Assembly (NCBI GenBank): GCA_002359215.1
Contig: DEMN01000005.1
Coordinates: 81,959-145,958, forward strand
Direction: 5' to 3'
From: Flavobacteriales bacterium UBA2669
GTDB taxonomy: Bacteria > Bacteroidota > Bacteroidia > Flavobacteriales_E > Vicingaceae
DNA: 64,000 bases
The notes under the pieces were generated by a model. That model did not search any database, was not told the DNA's origin, and worked only from the letters and a program-made list of their open reading frames with translations. A program made the position numbers and the translations under genes. Shown here one piece after another: positions 36,684 to 43,167 of the stretch; within the stretch, counting starts at the first letter, position 1; each line of letters begins with the position of its first letter.

Positions 36684-38090
36684 ATGTCTGTTTATGGAAA
36701 AGTAACACCTCCTATTATTCAACAATTACAAGCATTAATTGGCGATAATTTTGTTTTATGGGATAATGAAAATTTAAGTAAATACAGTCATGATGAAACG
36801 GAAGATTTGAAGTTTTTCCCTGAAGTAATTGTTAAGCCAAGAACAGCAACAGAAATAAGTTCCATTGTGAAATTATGTAATAAGTATTTAATTCCACTAA
36901 CTCCTAGAGGAGCCGGAACTGGTTTGAGTGGTGGAGCTTTACCTATCAATAAAGGTATTTTACTTTCAATGGAACGTTTTAATAGCATTATTGAAATTGA
37001 TGAAAGAAATTTACAAGCTACCATTGAACCGGGAGTTATCACTCAAGAATTTCAAGAAGCGGTAAAAACTAAAGGACTTTTTTATCCTCCTGACCCTGCC
37101 AGTAAAGGCAGTTGTTTTATAGGTGGAAATTTGGCAGAAAATTCCGGTGGACCAAAAGCTGTAAAATATGGTGTTACCAAAGATTATGTATTAAATTTAG
37201 AAGTGGTGCTTCCCACAGGTGAAATAATATGGACGGGAGCTAATGTGCTAAAAAATTCTACAGGTTATAACCTCACACAATTATTAATAGGTAGCGAAGG
37301 TACATTAGGCATCATTACTAAAGCTGTTTTTAAGCTTATTCCACACCCAAAGCAAGACTTATTAATGCTTGTTCCTTTTGTTTCAGCTGAAGAAGCCTGT
37401 AGTGCTGTCGCAGCAATTTTTAATGTAGGTATAACTCCTTCAGCAATGGAATTAATGGAAAGAGATGCTATTGTATGGGGGAAGAAATTTATAAACGATA
37501 CTGCCATCAATATTGAAGATGGAATTGAAGCTCATTTACTTATTGAAGTAGATGGAAATGATATGGATATTTTGTATAAAGACTGTGAACTCATTTATCA
37601 GGTATTAGAGAGTTTTAAAACCGGAGAAATACTTTTTGCCGATGATGCCACTCAAAAGGAAAAACTTTGGAAAATTAGAAGAGTGGTAGGTGAAGCAGTA
37701 AAAAGTCAGTCCATCTATAAAGAAGAAGATACCGTAGTACCTAGAGCAGAATTACCGAAACTACTAAAAGGCGTAAAAGAAATAGGAAAAAAATATGGGT
37801 TTAAATCCGTTTGCTACGGACATGCCGGAGACGGAAATTTGCATGTAAACATCATTAAAGAAGACATGAGTGATGAAGCGTGGAATAATGAATTGCCGAA
37901 AGGAATTACAGAAATTTTTCAGCTTTGTGTACAATTAAAAGGTACTATTTCCGGAGAACATGGTATTGGCTATGTTCAGAAATCATATATGAATATTCCT
38001 TTTGATGAAAAAACCTTATCACTACAAAAACAAATAAAATCTATCTTTGATCCAAATAATATCCTTAACCCAGATAAAATTTTTCCATAA
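36684..38090 (+). CDS. FAD-linked 2-hydroxyacid oxidase/dehydrogenase (GlcD/D-lactate dehydrogenase family)
   Basis: The 468-residue flavoprotein has the FAD-binding_4 signature (ITPRGAGTGLSGGALPINKGI; PPDPASKGSCFIGGNLAENSGGPKAVKYG; IGSEGTLGIITKAVFKL) and the C-terminal cap with KLWKIRRVVGEA, CYGHAGDGNLHVNII and GTISGEHGIGYVQKSYM, with the substrate-side His residues. It probably oxidises glycolate, D-lactate or 2-hydroxyglutarate and passes electrons to the chain. No Fe-S partner (GlcF) is fused or adjacent, so the electron acceptor is unknown. Closed by a strong terminator. Confidence 0.9.
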   Translation: MSVYGKVTPPIIQQLQALIGDNFVLWDNENLSKYSHDETEDLKFFPEVIVKPRTATEISSIVKLCNKYLIPLTPRGAGTGLSGGALPINKGILLSMERFNSIIEIDERNLQATIEPGVITQEFQEAVKTKGLFYPPDPASKGSCFIGGNLAENSGGPKAVKYGVTKDYVLNLEVVLPTGEIIWTGANVLKNSTGYNLTQLLIGSEGTLGIITKAVFKLIPHPKQDLLMLVPFVSAEEACSAVAAIFNVGITPSAMELMERDAIVWGKKFINDTAINIEDGIEAHLLIEVDGNDMDILYKDCELIYQVLESFKTGEILFADDATQKEKLWKIRRVVGEAVKSQSIYKEEDTVVPRAELPKLLKGVKEIGKKYGFKSVCYGHAGDGNLHVNIIKEDMSDEAWNNELPKGITEIFQLCVQLKGTISGEHGIGYVQKSYMNIPFDEKTLSLQKQIKSIFDPNNILNPDKIFP

Positions 38091-38091
38091 A

Positions 38092-38122
38092 AAAGTCCCT
38101 TAAATGATTTTTAAGGGACTTT
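38092..38122 (+). terminator. Rho-independent terminator after the GlcD-like gene
   Basis: AAAGTCCCTTAAA (38092-38104) pairs perfectly with TTTAAGGGACTTT (38110-38122) around a 5-base loop, two bases after the stop codon. Confidence 0.9.
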
Positions 38123-38273
38123 AATTCAAAGGGAGGAGATTTTTCATGATTTAACTACCTATCTAATTAACTTTTAAAAATTTATCTCCTTAACAGAATT
38201 AAAGACGAAAAAGATTTATAAAAGGTTGCTTCGAGATTTTTTTATCTTAGGAATCTAATAATTAAACAAACTA

Positions 38274-38307
38274 TTGTTTTCAAAATAATATTATATCCGT
38301 AAATTTG
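38274..38307 (+). promoter_or_regulatory. Promoter of the M43 protease gene
   Basis: TTG at 38274-38276, a 23-base spacer and TAAATTTG at 38300-38307 match the Bacteroidota TTG-N17-23-TAnnTTTG pattern. Transcription would start near 38314, leaving a leader of about 20 bases before the ATG. Confidence 0.6.
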
Positions 38308-38334
38308 GAAAGCATTAATTAAACTAGAACTTTT

Positions 38335-40542
38335 ATGAAAAAAATTACATTATTAAGCTTATTTTCAATACTATTTACCGTTTTTTTAAATGGTCAAATT
38401 AGTGGAACCAAAATTGAAACTGCCAAAACAAAAACTACTATTCAGTTAGATAATAATCTTTCTCAGCAATTACTTCAAGATGCACCAAAAACTCCAAGTG
38501 GGCATATTAGATGTTTTTCGGATGAAATGCATCAACTTCATCAACAAGCAAATCCTTCAATGGAATCTGTAGCAGATTTTGAAACTTGGATGGAGGAAAA
38601 ATTAAAAACTTATGCTCAAGACAATGCTAACAATAAAGCATCTAGAAAAATTCCAGTAGTAGTTCATGTATTATATGGAAACTCAACTCAAAATATTAGT
38701 ATGACTCAAATTCAATCACAAATAACTGCATTGAATCAAGATTTTTCTGCATCAAATACAGATATTTCTAATGTTCCTTCTACTTTTCAATCAGTTATTG
38801 GTAACTGTGATATAGAATTTTGTTTGGCTCAAATTGATCCTAACAACCAACCTACAAATGGTGTTAATAGAGTAAATGTAGGAACTACATCACTAACTAC
38901 AAATCAAATAGATGGAACATGGAAACCACAAACAATTTGGGATCCTACTAAATATTTTAATATTTGGGTAGCTAATATTCAGGGAGGCGTGTTAGGATAT
39001 GCTCAATTCCCTTCTTCTTCAGGTTTAGGAGGTATGCCAACCAATGGTGGTTCTGCTAATACTGATGGGGTAGTTATTCTTTACAATGCTTTTGGAACAA
39101 CAGGTGCGGTTAGCTCTCCTTATAACAAAGGAAGAACTGCAACACACGAAATTGGTCATTGGTTAGGTTTGCGTCATATATGGGGTGATGGTACTTGTGC
39201 ATCAGATTTTTGTAATGACACCCCTACTCAACAAACAGCAAACTATAACTGTAGAACTCATCCTTATAATGTTGGAGCTTGCTCTGGAAATACTACTGGT
39301 GAAATGTTTATGAACTATATGGATTACGTACCAGATGCTTGTATGTATATGTTTACTGCTGGTCAAAAAGCAAGAATGGATATAGTGCTACAAAACTCTC
39401 CAAGAAGAGGTTCTTTACTCACTTCAAATGTTTGTGGAGTAGCTCCATTAAACGCTAATTTTGTTGCATCTGCTACTACCATTACAGCAGGGCAATCAAT
39501 TACTTTTACCAATACTTCTACAGGTCCGAATCCAATTACATCTAACTCTTGGAATTTTGATGTAACTTCTCAAGGAGGCGTTAGTCCATCAACCTCAACA
39601 GCTGCCACTCCTCCCTCTATTACATACAATAATGCTGGAACTTACACAGTTTCATTAACTGTTGGGGATGGAACTAGTAATGATACCGAAACAAAAAATG
39701 CCTACATAACTGTTTTAACTGCTGGTAGTCAAGTTTGTGATTCTACTGCTGCAACTTGGGATCTTGGACAGCATGGTGGTCAAACAGGAGCATACACTTG
39801 GGGACCAGATTGTAACGGTTCACTTCCATCAGGTTACATTTTAGGTCAAAATTGTTATAATGACAATGGATGGGCGGATAAAATACCTTATACTGGTTCA
39901 GGAACTTTCTTAACAGATGTTATTTACTATTTTAGTACTTCAGGAACTGGTAATGTTAACCTAAAAGTTTGGGGAGTAAATGCTGGTGCTCCAGGTAGTG
40001 TTTTGGCTCAACAAACCGTTCAAATTTCTCAATTAGGAAATGGTGGAACCCCTACATTATGGACACTTCCTACAGCAGCATCTTTAAATGGAAACTTCTT
40101 TGTAGGTCATGACCATACAACACTAAATAATGGCGATACCGTTGCCTTAATGGCTGCTCCTACAGGAACAAATACTGTATGGGCAAAGGAGACTGGTGGA
40201 TGGGTTGATTTAGCTACTTATAGCTTAGACCATAGTGGTGCTGTTATTCCGGTAATATGTAATAGTGCAACAACTGGTGAAAAAGAAATCTTAGGTGATC
40301 TTGATGAAATTTTAGTTTTCCCAAACCCTTCAAATGGAACACTAAATATTGCTCTAACAGAGAAAAAAGAGACTACTATTGAAATTTATAATCTTGTTGG
40401 AGAGTTAATTTACACAAGTGGTAACCCACTAAATACTCAATTTTTTACTATCAACATAGATAATCAACCTAATGGTATTTATTTTATAAATATTAAATCC
40501 GATAACAACATCACCACTAAAAAAGTATTGATTGCTAAGTAG
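38335..40542 (+). CDS. Secreted M43 metalloprotease with PKD domain and T9SS sorting domain
   Basis: The 735-residue protein has a signal peptide (to ~20), a propeptide, an M43 (pappalysin-type) catalytic domain with the zinc motif HEIGHWLGLRH near 270 and Met-turn MNYMDYVPDACMYMF, a PKD-like domain (~375-460; PSITYNNAGTYTVSLTVGDG), a beta-rich segment and a type A T9SS C-terminal domain (FPNPSNGTLNIAL, IYNLVGELIYT, NGIYFINI). It should be exported by Sec, then moved across the outer membrane by the type IX system and attached to the surface or released, where it digests proteins. It has its own promoter and terminator. Confidence 0.93.
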   Translation: MKKITLLSLFSILFTVFLNGQISGTKIETAKTKTTIQLDNNLSQQLLQDAPKTPSGHIRCFSDEMHQLHQQANPSMESVADFETWMEEKLKTYAQDNANNKASRKIPVVVHVLYGNSTQNISMTQIQSQITALNQDFSASNTDISNVPSTFQSVIGNCDIEFCLAQIDPNNQPTNGVNRVNVGTTSLTTNQIDGTWKPQTIWDPTKYFNIWVANIQGGVLGYAQFPSSSGLGGMPTNGGSANTDGVVILYNAFGTTGAVSSPYNKGRTATHEIGHWLGLRHIWGDGTCASDFCNDTPTQQTANYNCRTHPYNVGACSGNTTGEMFMNYMDYVPDACMYMFTAGQKARMDIVLQNSPRRGSLLTSNVCGVAPLNANFVASATTITAGQSITFTNTSTGPNPITSNSWNFDVTSQGGVSPSTSTAATPPSITYNNAGTYTVSLTVGDGTSNDTETKNAYITVLTAGSQVCDSTAATWDLGQHGGQTGAYTWGPDCNGSLPSGYILGQNCYNDNGWADKIPYTGSGTFLTDVIYYFSTSGTGNVNLKVWGVNAGAPGSVLAQQTVQISQLGNGGTPTLWTLPTAASLNGNFFVGHDHTTLNNGDTVALMAAPTGTNTVWAKETGGWVDLATYSLDHSGAVIPVICNSATTGEKEILGDLDEILVFPNPSNGTLNIALTEKKETTIEIYNLVGELIYTSGNPLNTQFFTINIDNQPNGIYFINIKSDNNITTKKVLIAK

Positions 40543-40570
40543 CGAGTTAATTATTATTAATTTTTTTAAG

Positions 40571-40599
40571 GAGCCTCATTTTTTTGAGGCTCTTTTTTT
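40571..40599 (+). terminator. Rho-independent terminator after the M43 protease gene
   Basis: GAGCCTCA (40571-40578) pairs with TGAGGCTC (40585-40592), followed by seven T. Its loop and right arm contain the TTTG that could serve as the upstream promoter element of mqnE. Confidence 0.92.
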
Positions 40600-40617
40600 A
40601 TCTTATGCTTACCTTTG
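40584..40617 (+). promoter_or_regulatory. Promoter of mqnE
   Basis: TTG (40584-40586), a 23-base spacer and TACCTTTG (40610-40617) fit the Bacteroidota consensus. Transcription from ~40624 requires translation from the ATG at 40636, not from the TTG at 40615. Confidence 0.6.
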
Positions 40618-40635
40618 TTAAAAATTTCACCATAT

Positions 40636-41790
40636 ATGGACAATACTACCATTAAGACATTGCTTAAAACAACTGTTACAGATAATAAGCTTAACAGCAT
40701 TTACAATAAGGTATTAAACGAAGAAAGAATTACACCGGAAGAAGGAACATACTTATTCTACAACGCTGAACTTAGCCATTTAGGAACACTTGCCAACTAC
40801 ATTAGAGAAAAAAGACATGGGAATAAAACCTATTTCAATAAAAACTTCCATATAGAACCCACTAATATTTGTGTTTTCGATTGTAAATTCTGCTCTTACT
40901 CTCGCTTTTTAAGAGAAAAAGATGAATATGATGCTTGGGAGCTTTCTGAAGAAGATATTTATGACTCCATTAGAAATTATGATGGTAAAGATATTACCGA
41001 AGTACATATTGTTGGAGGTGTCCATCCAAAAATGGGATTAGCTTACTTTAAAAATTTAATTGAAAATATTAAACGTATTCGCCCTGATATTCATGTTAAA
41101 GCTTTTACTGCTGTTGAGTTAGATTATATGTGTAAAAAAGCAAAAGTAAGTTATGAAGAGGGCTTGAAAATATTAAAAAATGCCGGACAAGGCTCTTTAC
41201 CTGGTGGTGGAGCAGAAATTTTTGATGAAGATATTAGAGCGCAAATTTGTAAAGATAAATGTACTTCAGAACAATGGTTACAAATGCACGAAGCTGCTCA
41301 TAAAGTTGGGATGCCCTCTAATGCAACAATGCTTTACGGACATTTAGAAAAATACGAACACCTTATCGATCATATGAACAGATTAAGAAATCTTCAAGAT
41401 AAAACAGGTGGTTTCAATGCTTTTATTCCGTTAAAATTCAGAAACAAAAACAATCAAATGTCTAATATTGAGGAAGTAAGTATCATAGAAGATTTAAAAG
41501 TTTATGCTATGGGCAGAATTTTCCTTGACAATTTCAATCATTTAAAGGCTTATTGGCCAATGATTGGCAGAAAAACTACCCAATTATTACTTTCTTTTGG
41601 AGTAAACGACATTGATGGAACAGTAGATGACTCTACAAAAATATATACTATGGCTGGTGCCGAAGAGCAAAAACCAACAATGACTTCCGAACAAATGATT
41701 CATCTTATTAAAGAAGTTGGCAGAAAACCTATTGAAAGGGATAGCGTATACAACGAACTGAATGATTATTCAGAACCTATTTTAGCTTAA
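40636..41790 (+). CDS. mqnE: Aminofutalosine synthase
   Basis: MqnE is the radical SAM enzyme of the futalosine route to menaquinone; it joins the chorismate-derived vinyl ether to SAM-derived adenosine. The 384-residue protein shows the radical SAM cluster motif C-x3-C-x2-C in EPTNICVFDCKFCSY, the family blocks VHIVGGVHPKMGL, SLPGGGAEIFDEDIR, SNATMLYGHLEK and FIPLKFRNKNN. The related cyclase MqnC lacks this exact block pattern. I use the ATG at 40636 because the upstream in-frame codon at 40615 lies inside the -7 promoter element. A glycerophosphodiesterase gene follows 10 bases downstream. Confidence 0.94.
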   Translation: MDNTTIKTLLKTTVTDNKLNSIYNKVLNEERITPEEGTYLFYNAELSHLGTLANYIREKRHGNKTYFNKNFHIEPTNICVFDCKFCSYSRFLREKDEYDAWELSEEDIYDSIRNYDGKDITEVHIVGGVHPKMGLAYFKNLIENIKRIRPDIHVKAFTAVELDYMCKKAKVSYEEGLKILKNAGQGSLPGGGAEIFDEDIRAQICKDKCTSEQWLQMHEAAHKVGMPSNATMLYGHLEKYEHLIDHMNRLRNLQDKTGGFNAFIPLKFRNKNNQMSNIEEVSIIEDLKVYAMGRIFLDNFNHLKAYWPMIGRKTTQLLLSFGVNDIDGTVDDSTKIYTMAGAEEQKPTMTSEQMIHLIKEVGRKPIERDSVYNELNDYSEPILA

Positions 41791-41800
41791 GCCATTTATT

Positions 41801-42559
41801 TTGGAAAACAAAAAAATTATTATTACCGGCCATAGAGGTGCAGCAGGATTAGCTCCTGAAAACACGTTAGCTTCTATTCAATTAGCAATAGAACTAGGAG
41901 TTGACAGAATAGAAATTGATGTTCAACAAACTAAAGACAATAAAATTATTGTATTGCACGATAGAACACTTAGAAGAACAACAACAGGTCATGGTTTTGT
42001 GAAAAACCTTACCTATGATGAAATTTTTCAATTTAGTGCCGGATACAAGTTCAATAAATTTTATATCAACGAAAAAGTACCTACTTTAGAACAAGTAATT
42101 GATTTAATAGATGGAAAAGTAGAGTTGCTTATTGAAACCAAATACAGTTACATGTATTATCCTAATATTGAAAGACACATTATCAACATCATTAAAAATA
42201 AAAATGCTAAAGATTGGTGCAAAGTAATTTCTTTTAATGACAGAGCTCTTTTCAGGATTAACAAATTAGATAACAGTATTAGATTAGGCAAATTATTCGT
42301 TGGAAAACATGCTCACCTCCCACTCTCTTTTGATAAAGGACTAAATATTAGACCCTTAAAAAAATATGCTTTTGTAGATGAAGTAATCGTAAAACACGAC
42401 TATGCTACCAAAGCCATTATAGAAAAAGTACACGATTTCGGTAAAGAACTACACGTTTGGACAGTAAACAACGAAGAAACTATTCAAAAACTTATTGAAA
42501 GAGGTGTTGATGGTATTATTTCAGATTATCCCAATTTGTTGATGAAGTATAGAAAATAA
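41801..42559 (+). CDS. Glycerophosphodiester phosphodiesterase
   Basis: The 252-residue protein (TTG start) is a compact GDPD domain: TGHRGAAGLAPENTLAS carries the catalytic His and metal Glu, EIDVQQTKDNKIIVLHD the other metal ligands and second His, then ELLIETKYS, VISFNDRAL and the end HVWTVNNEETIQKLIERGVDGIISDYP. It cuts glycerophosphodiesters to glycerol-3-phosphate and an alcohol. There is no signal peptide, so it acts in the cytoplasm. It is probably cotranscribed with mqnE, and ends in the duplicated terminator of the tRNA-His region. Confidence 0.93.
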   Translation: MENKKIIITGHRGAAGLAPENTLASIQLAIELGVDRIEIDVQQTKDNKIIVLHDRTLRRTTTGHGFVKNLTYDEIFQFSAGYKFNKFYINEKVPTLEQVIDLIDGKVELLIETKYSYMYYPNIERHIINIIKNKNAKDWCKVISFNDRALFRINKLDNSIRLGKLFVGKHAHLPLSFDKGLNIRPLKKYAFVDEVIVKHDYATKAIIEKVHDFGKELHVWTVNNEETIQKLIERGVDGIISDYPNLLMKYRK

Positions 42560-42584
42560 AAAAAGCTGCTTTTCGAGCAGCTTT
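42558..42584. terminator. Terminator hairpin (duplicate of the tRNA-His terminator)
   Basis: AAAGCTGCT (42562-42570) pairs with AGCAGCTTT (42576-42584). It resembles the hairpin at 42949-42974 and, like it, is followed on the plus strand by the same AAAATGGGTGG tRNA sequence. It can serve the GDPD gene and the GIY-YIG gene. Confidence 0.8.
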
Positions 42585-42707
42585 AAAATGGGTGGAAGAT
42601 GGGGCTCGAATCCCGTAACAACAGAAATTTTCAATTTCTTTTTGTTACGAGGATGCTCGAAAAATTTAGAAATTATAAATTTCTATTTTTCGGCACCCAC
42701 GACCCTC
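42585..42707 (-). pseudogene. Broken duplicate of the tRNA-His 3' end, split by an 85-nt hairpin insertion
   Basis: Bases 42578-42610 are identical to 42968-43000, which is the 3' end of the intact tRNA-His plus flanking sequence. The next tRNA segment, CCCACGACCCTC, is also present but only at 42696-42707, after 85 extra bases (42611-42695). The copy lacks the D-arm and anticodon, so it cannot make a tRNA. The part at 42696-42707 is also the coding sequence for the last residues of the GIY-YIG protein. Confidence 0.85.
42604..42695. repeat. Two imperfect hairpins inserted in the tRNA-His remnant
   Basis: Hairpin A spans 42614-42649 (CGTAACA... TTGTTACG) and hairpin B 42658-42692 (CGAAAAAT... 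ATTTTTCG). Both have an AGAAATT/AATTTCT inner stem. The 7-mer GCTCGAA, which belongs to the tRNA T-loop region, occurs at 42604-42610 and again at 42655-42661, flanking hairpin A like a target-site duplication. Confidence 0.75.
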
Positions 42708-42943
42708 AACCATTCTTCAATTCTTTTTCTGCTTTTAAAATTTTTTATTCGCTTCTCCTCCTTTATTGCTTCTTTTCTTGTTTCAAACTCCTTAAACCCC
42801 TTCAATTCCCATGGTATTCCCCGACTAGTAAATTTTTCATATCCTTTATTATGTCGCTCTAATCTTTTACCTACATCATTAGTTTGACCAATGTAATATT
42901 TATCTAAAACTTTTGAATATAATATGTAAACATAATAACTCAT
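42683..42943 (-). CDS. Small GIY-YIG endonuclease between tRNA-His copies
   Basis: From the ATG at 42943 the protein has 86 residues and is a lone GIY-YIG domain: YYVYILYSK, KYYIGQTNDVGKRLERHN with the catalytic Arg, and the metal-binding Glu in ETRKEAIKEEKRIK. It resembles the UPF0213/YhbQ-type single-domain family. The frame is open further upstream through the tRNA-His gene, but that extension merely translates the tRNA and is rejected. The gene lies directly after the tRNA-His terminator. Its C-terminal codons (for LRVVG) are tRNA-His T-arm sequence and its stop codon lies in the hairpin insertion. Intact catalytic residues suggest an active nuclease; its role, perhaps mobility into the tRNA, is inference. 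Confidence 0.88.
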   Translation of the reverse strand: MSYYVYILYSKVLDKYYIGQTNDVGKRLERHNKGYEKFTSRGIPWELKGFKEFETRKEAIKEEKRIKNFKSRKRIEEWLRVVGAEK

Positions 42944-42948
42944 AAAAC

Positions 42949-42974
42949 AAAAAAAGCTGTCAAAAGACAGCTTT
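42949..42974 (-). terminator. Terminator of tRNA-His
   Basis: AAAGCTGTC (42953-42961) pairs with GACAGCTTT (42966-42974) around AAAA. On the minus strand it is followed by a U-run just after the tRNA and just before the GIY-YIG start. Confidence 0.85.
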
Positions 42975-42980
42975 AAAATG

Positions 42981-43054
42981 GGTGGAAGATGGGGCTCGAA
43001 CCCACGACCCTCGGTACCACAAACCGATGCTCTAACCAGCTGAGCTACATCCAC
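42981..43054 (-). tRNA. tRNA-His (anticodon GTG)
   Basis: The minus strand gives acceptor GTGGATG/CTTCCAC (one U-U mismatch), D-arm with AGCTCAGCTGG, anticodon stem TCGGT/ACCGA with loop TTGTGGT (anticodon GTG) and T-arm with GGGTTCGAGCCC. The extra G-1 typical of tRNA-His is available at 43055 opposite C73. CCA is not encoded. Its 3' end is duplicated at 42578-42707. Confidence 0.94.
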
Positions 43055-43153
43055 CATTTTGAGAGGGCAAATATACTTTTTTTTTTATACAAAATAATTC
43101 CACCACTATTTTTTATTTTCAAGCTAAAAAAATATAGCTGCACCGCTTTTTCT

Positions 43154-43161
43154 TAACTTTG
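43154..43161 (+). promoter_or_regulatory. -7 promoter element directly before copA
   Basis: TAACTTTG matches TAnnTTTG and ends only six bases before the ATG at 43168, so the message would be leaderless or nearly so. No spaced TTG is visible. Confidence 0.45.
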
Positions 43162-43167
43162 TAATTG

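Noticed and set aside
38130..38190. AGGAGAT and ATCTCCT inverted repeat about 45 bases apart after the GlcD-like gene, considered as a small RNA
   Set aside because: The stem is only 7 bp with a large loop and no T-run, and a strong terminator already lies at 38092-38122.
42588..42887. Two plus-strand open frames opposite the GIY-YIG gene
   Set aside because: They cover the tRNA remnant and the antisense of a well-supported gene, and have no recognisable domain.
42944..43057. N-terminal extension of the GIY-YIG frame starting MVDVAQLVRASVCGTEGRGF
   Set aside because: These residues are the tRNA-His gene read as protein. The ATG at 42943, after the tRNA terminator, gives the normal GIY-YIG start.
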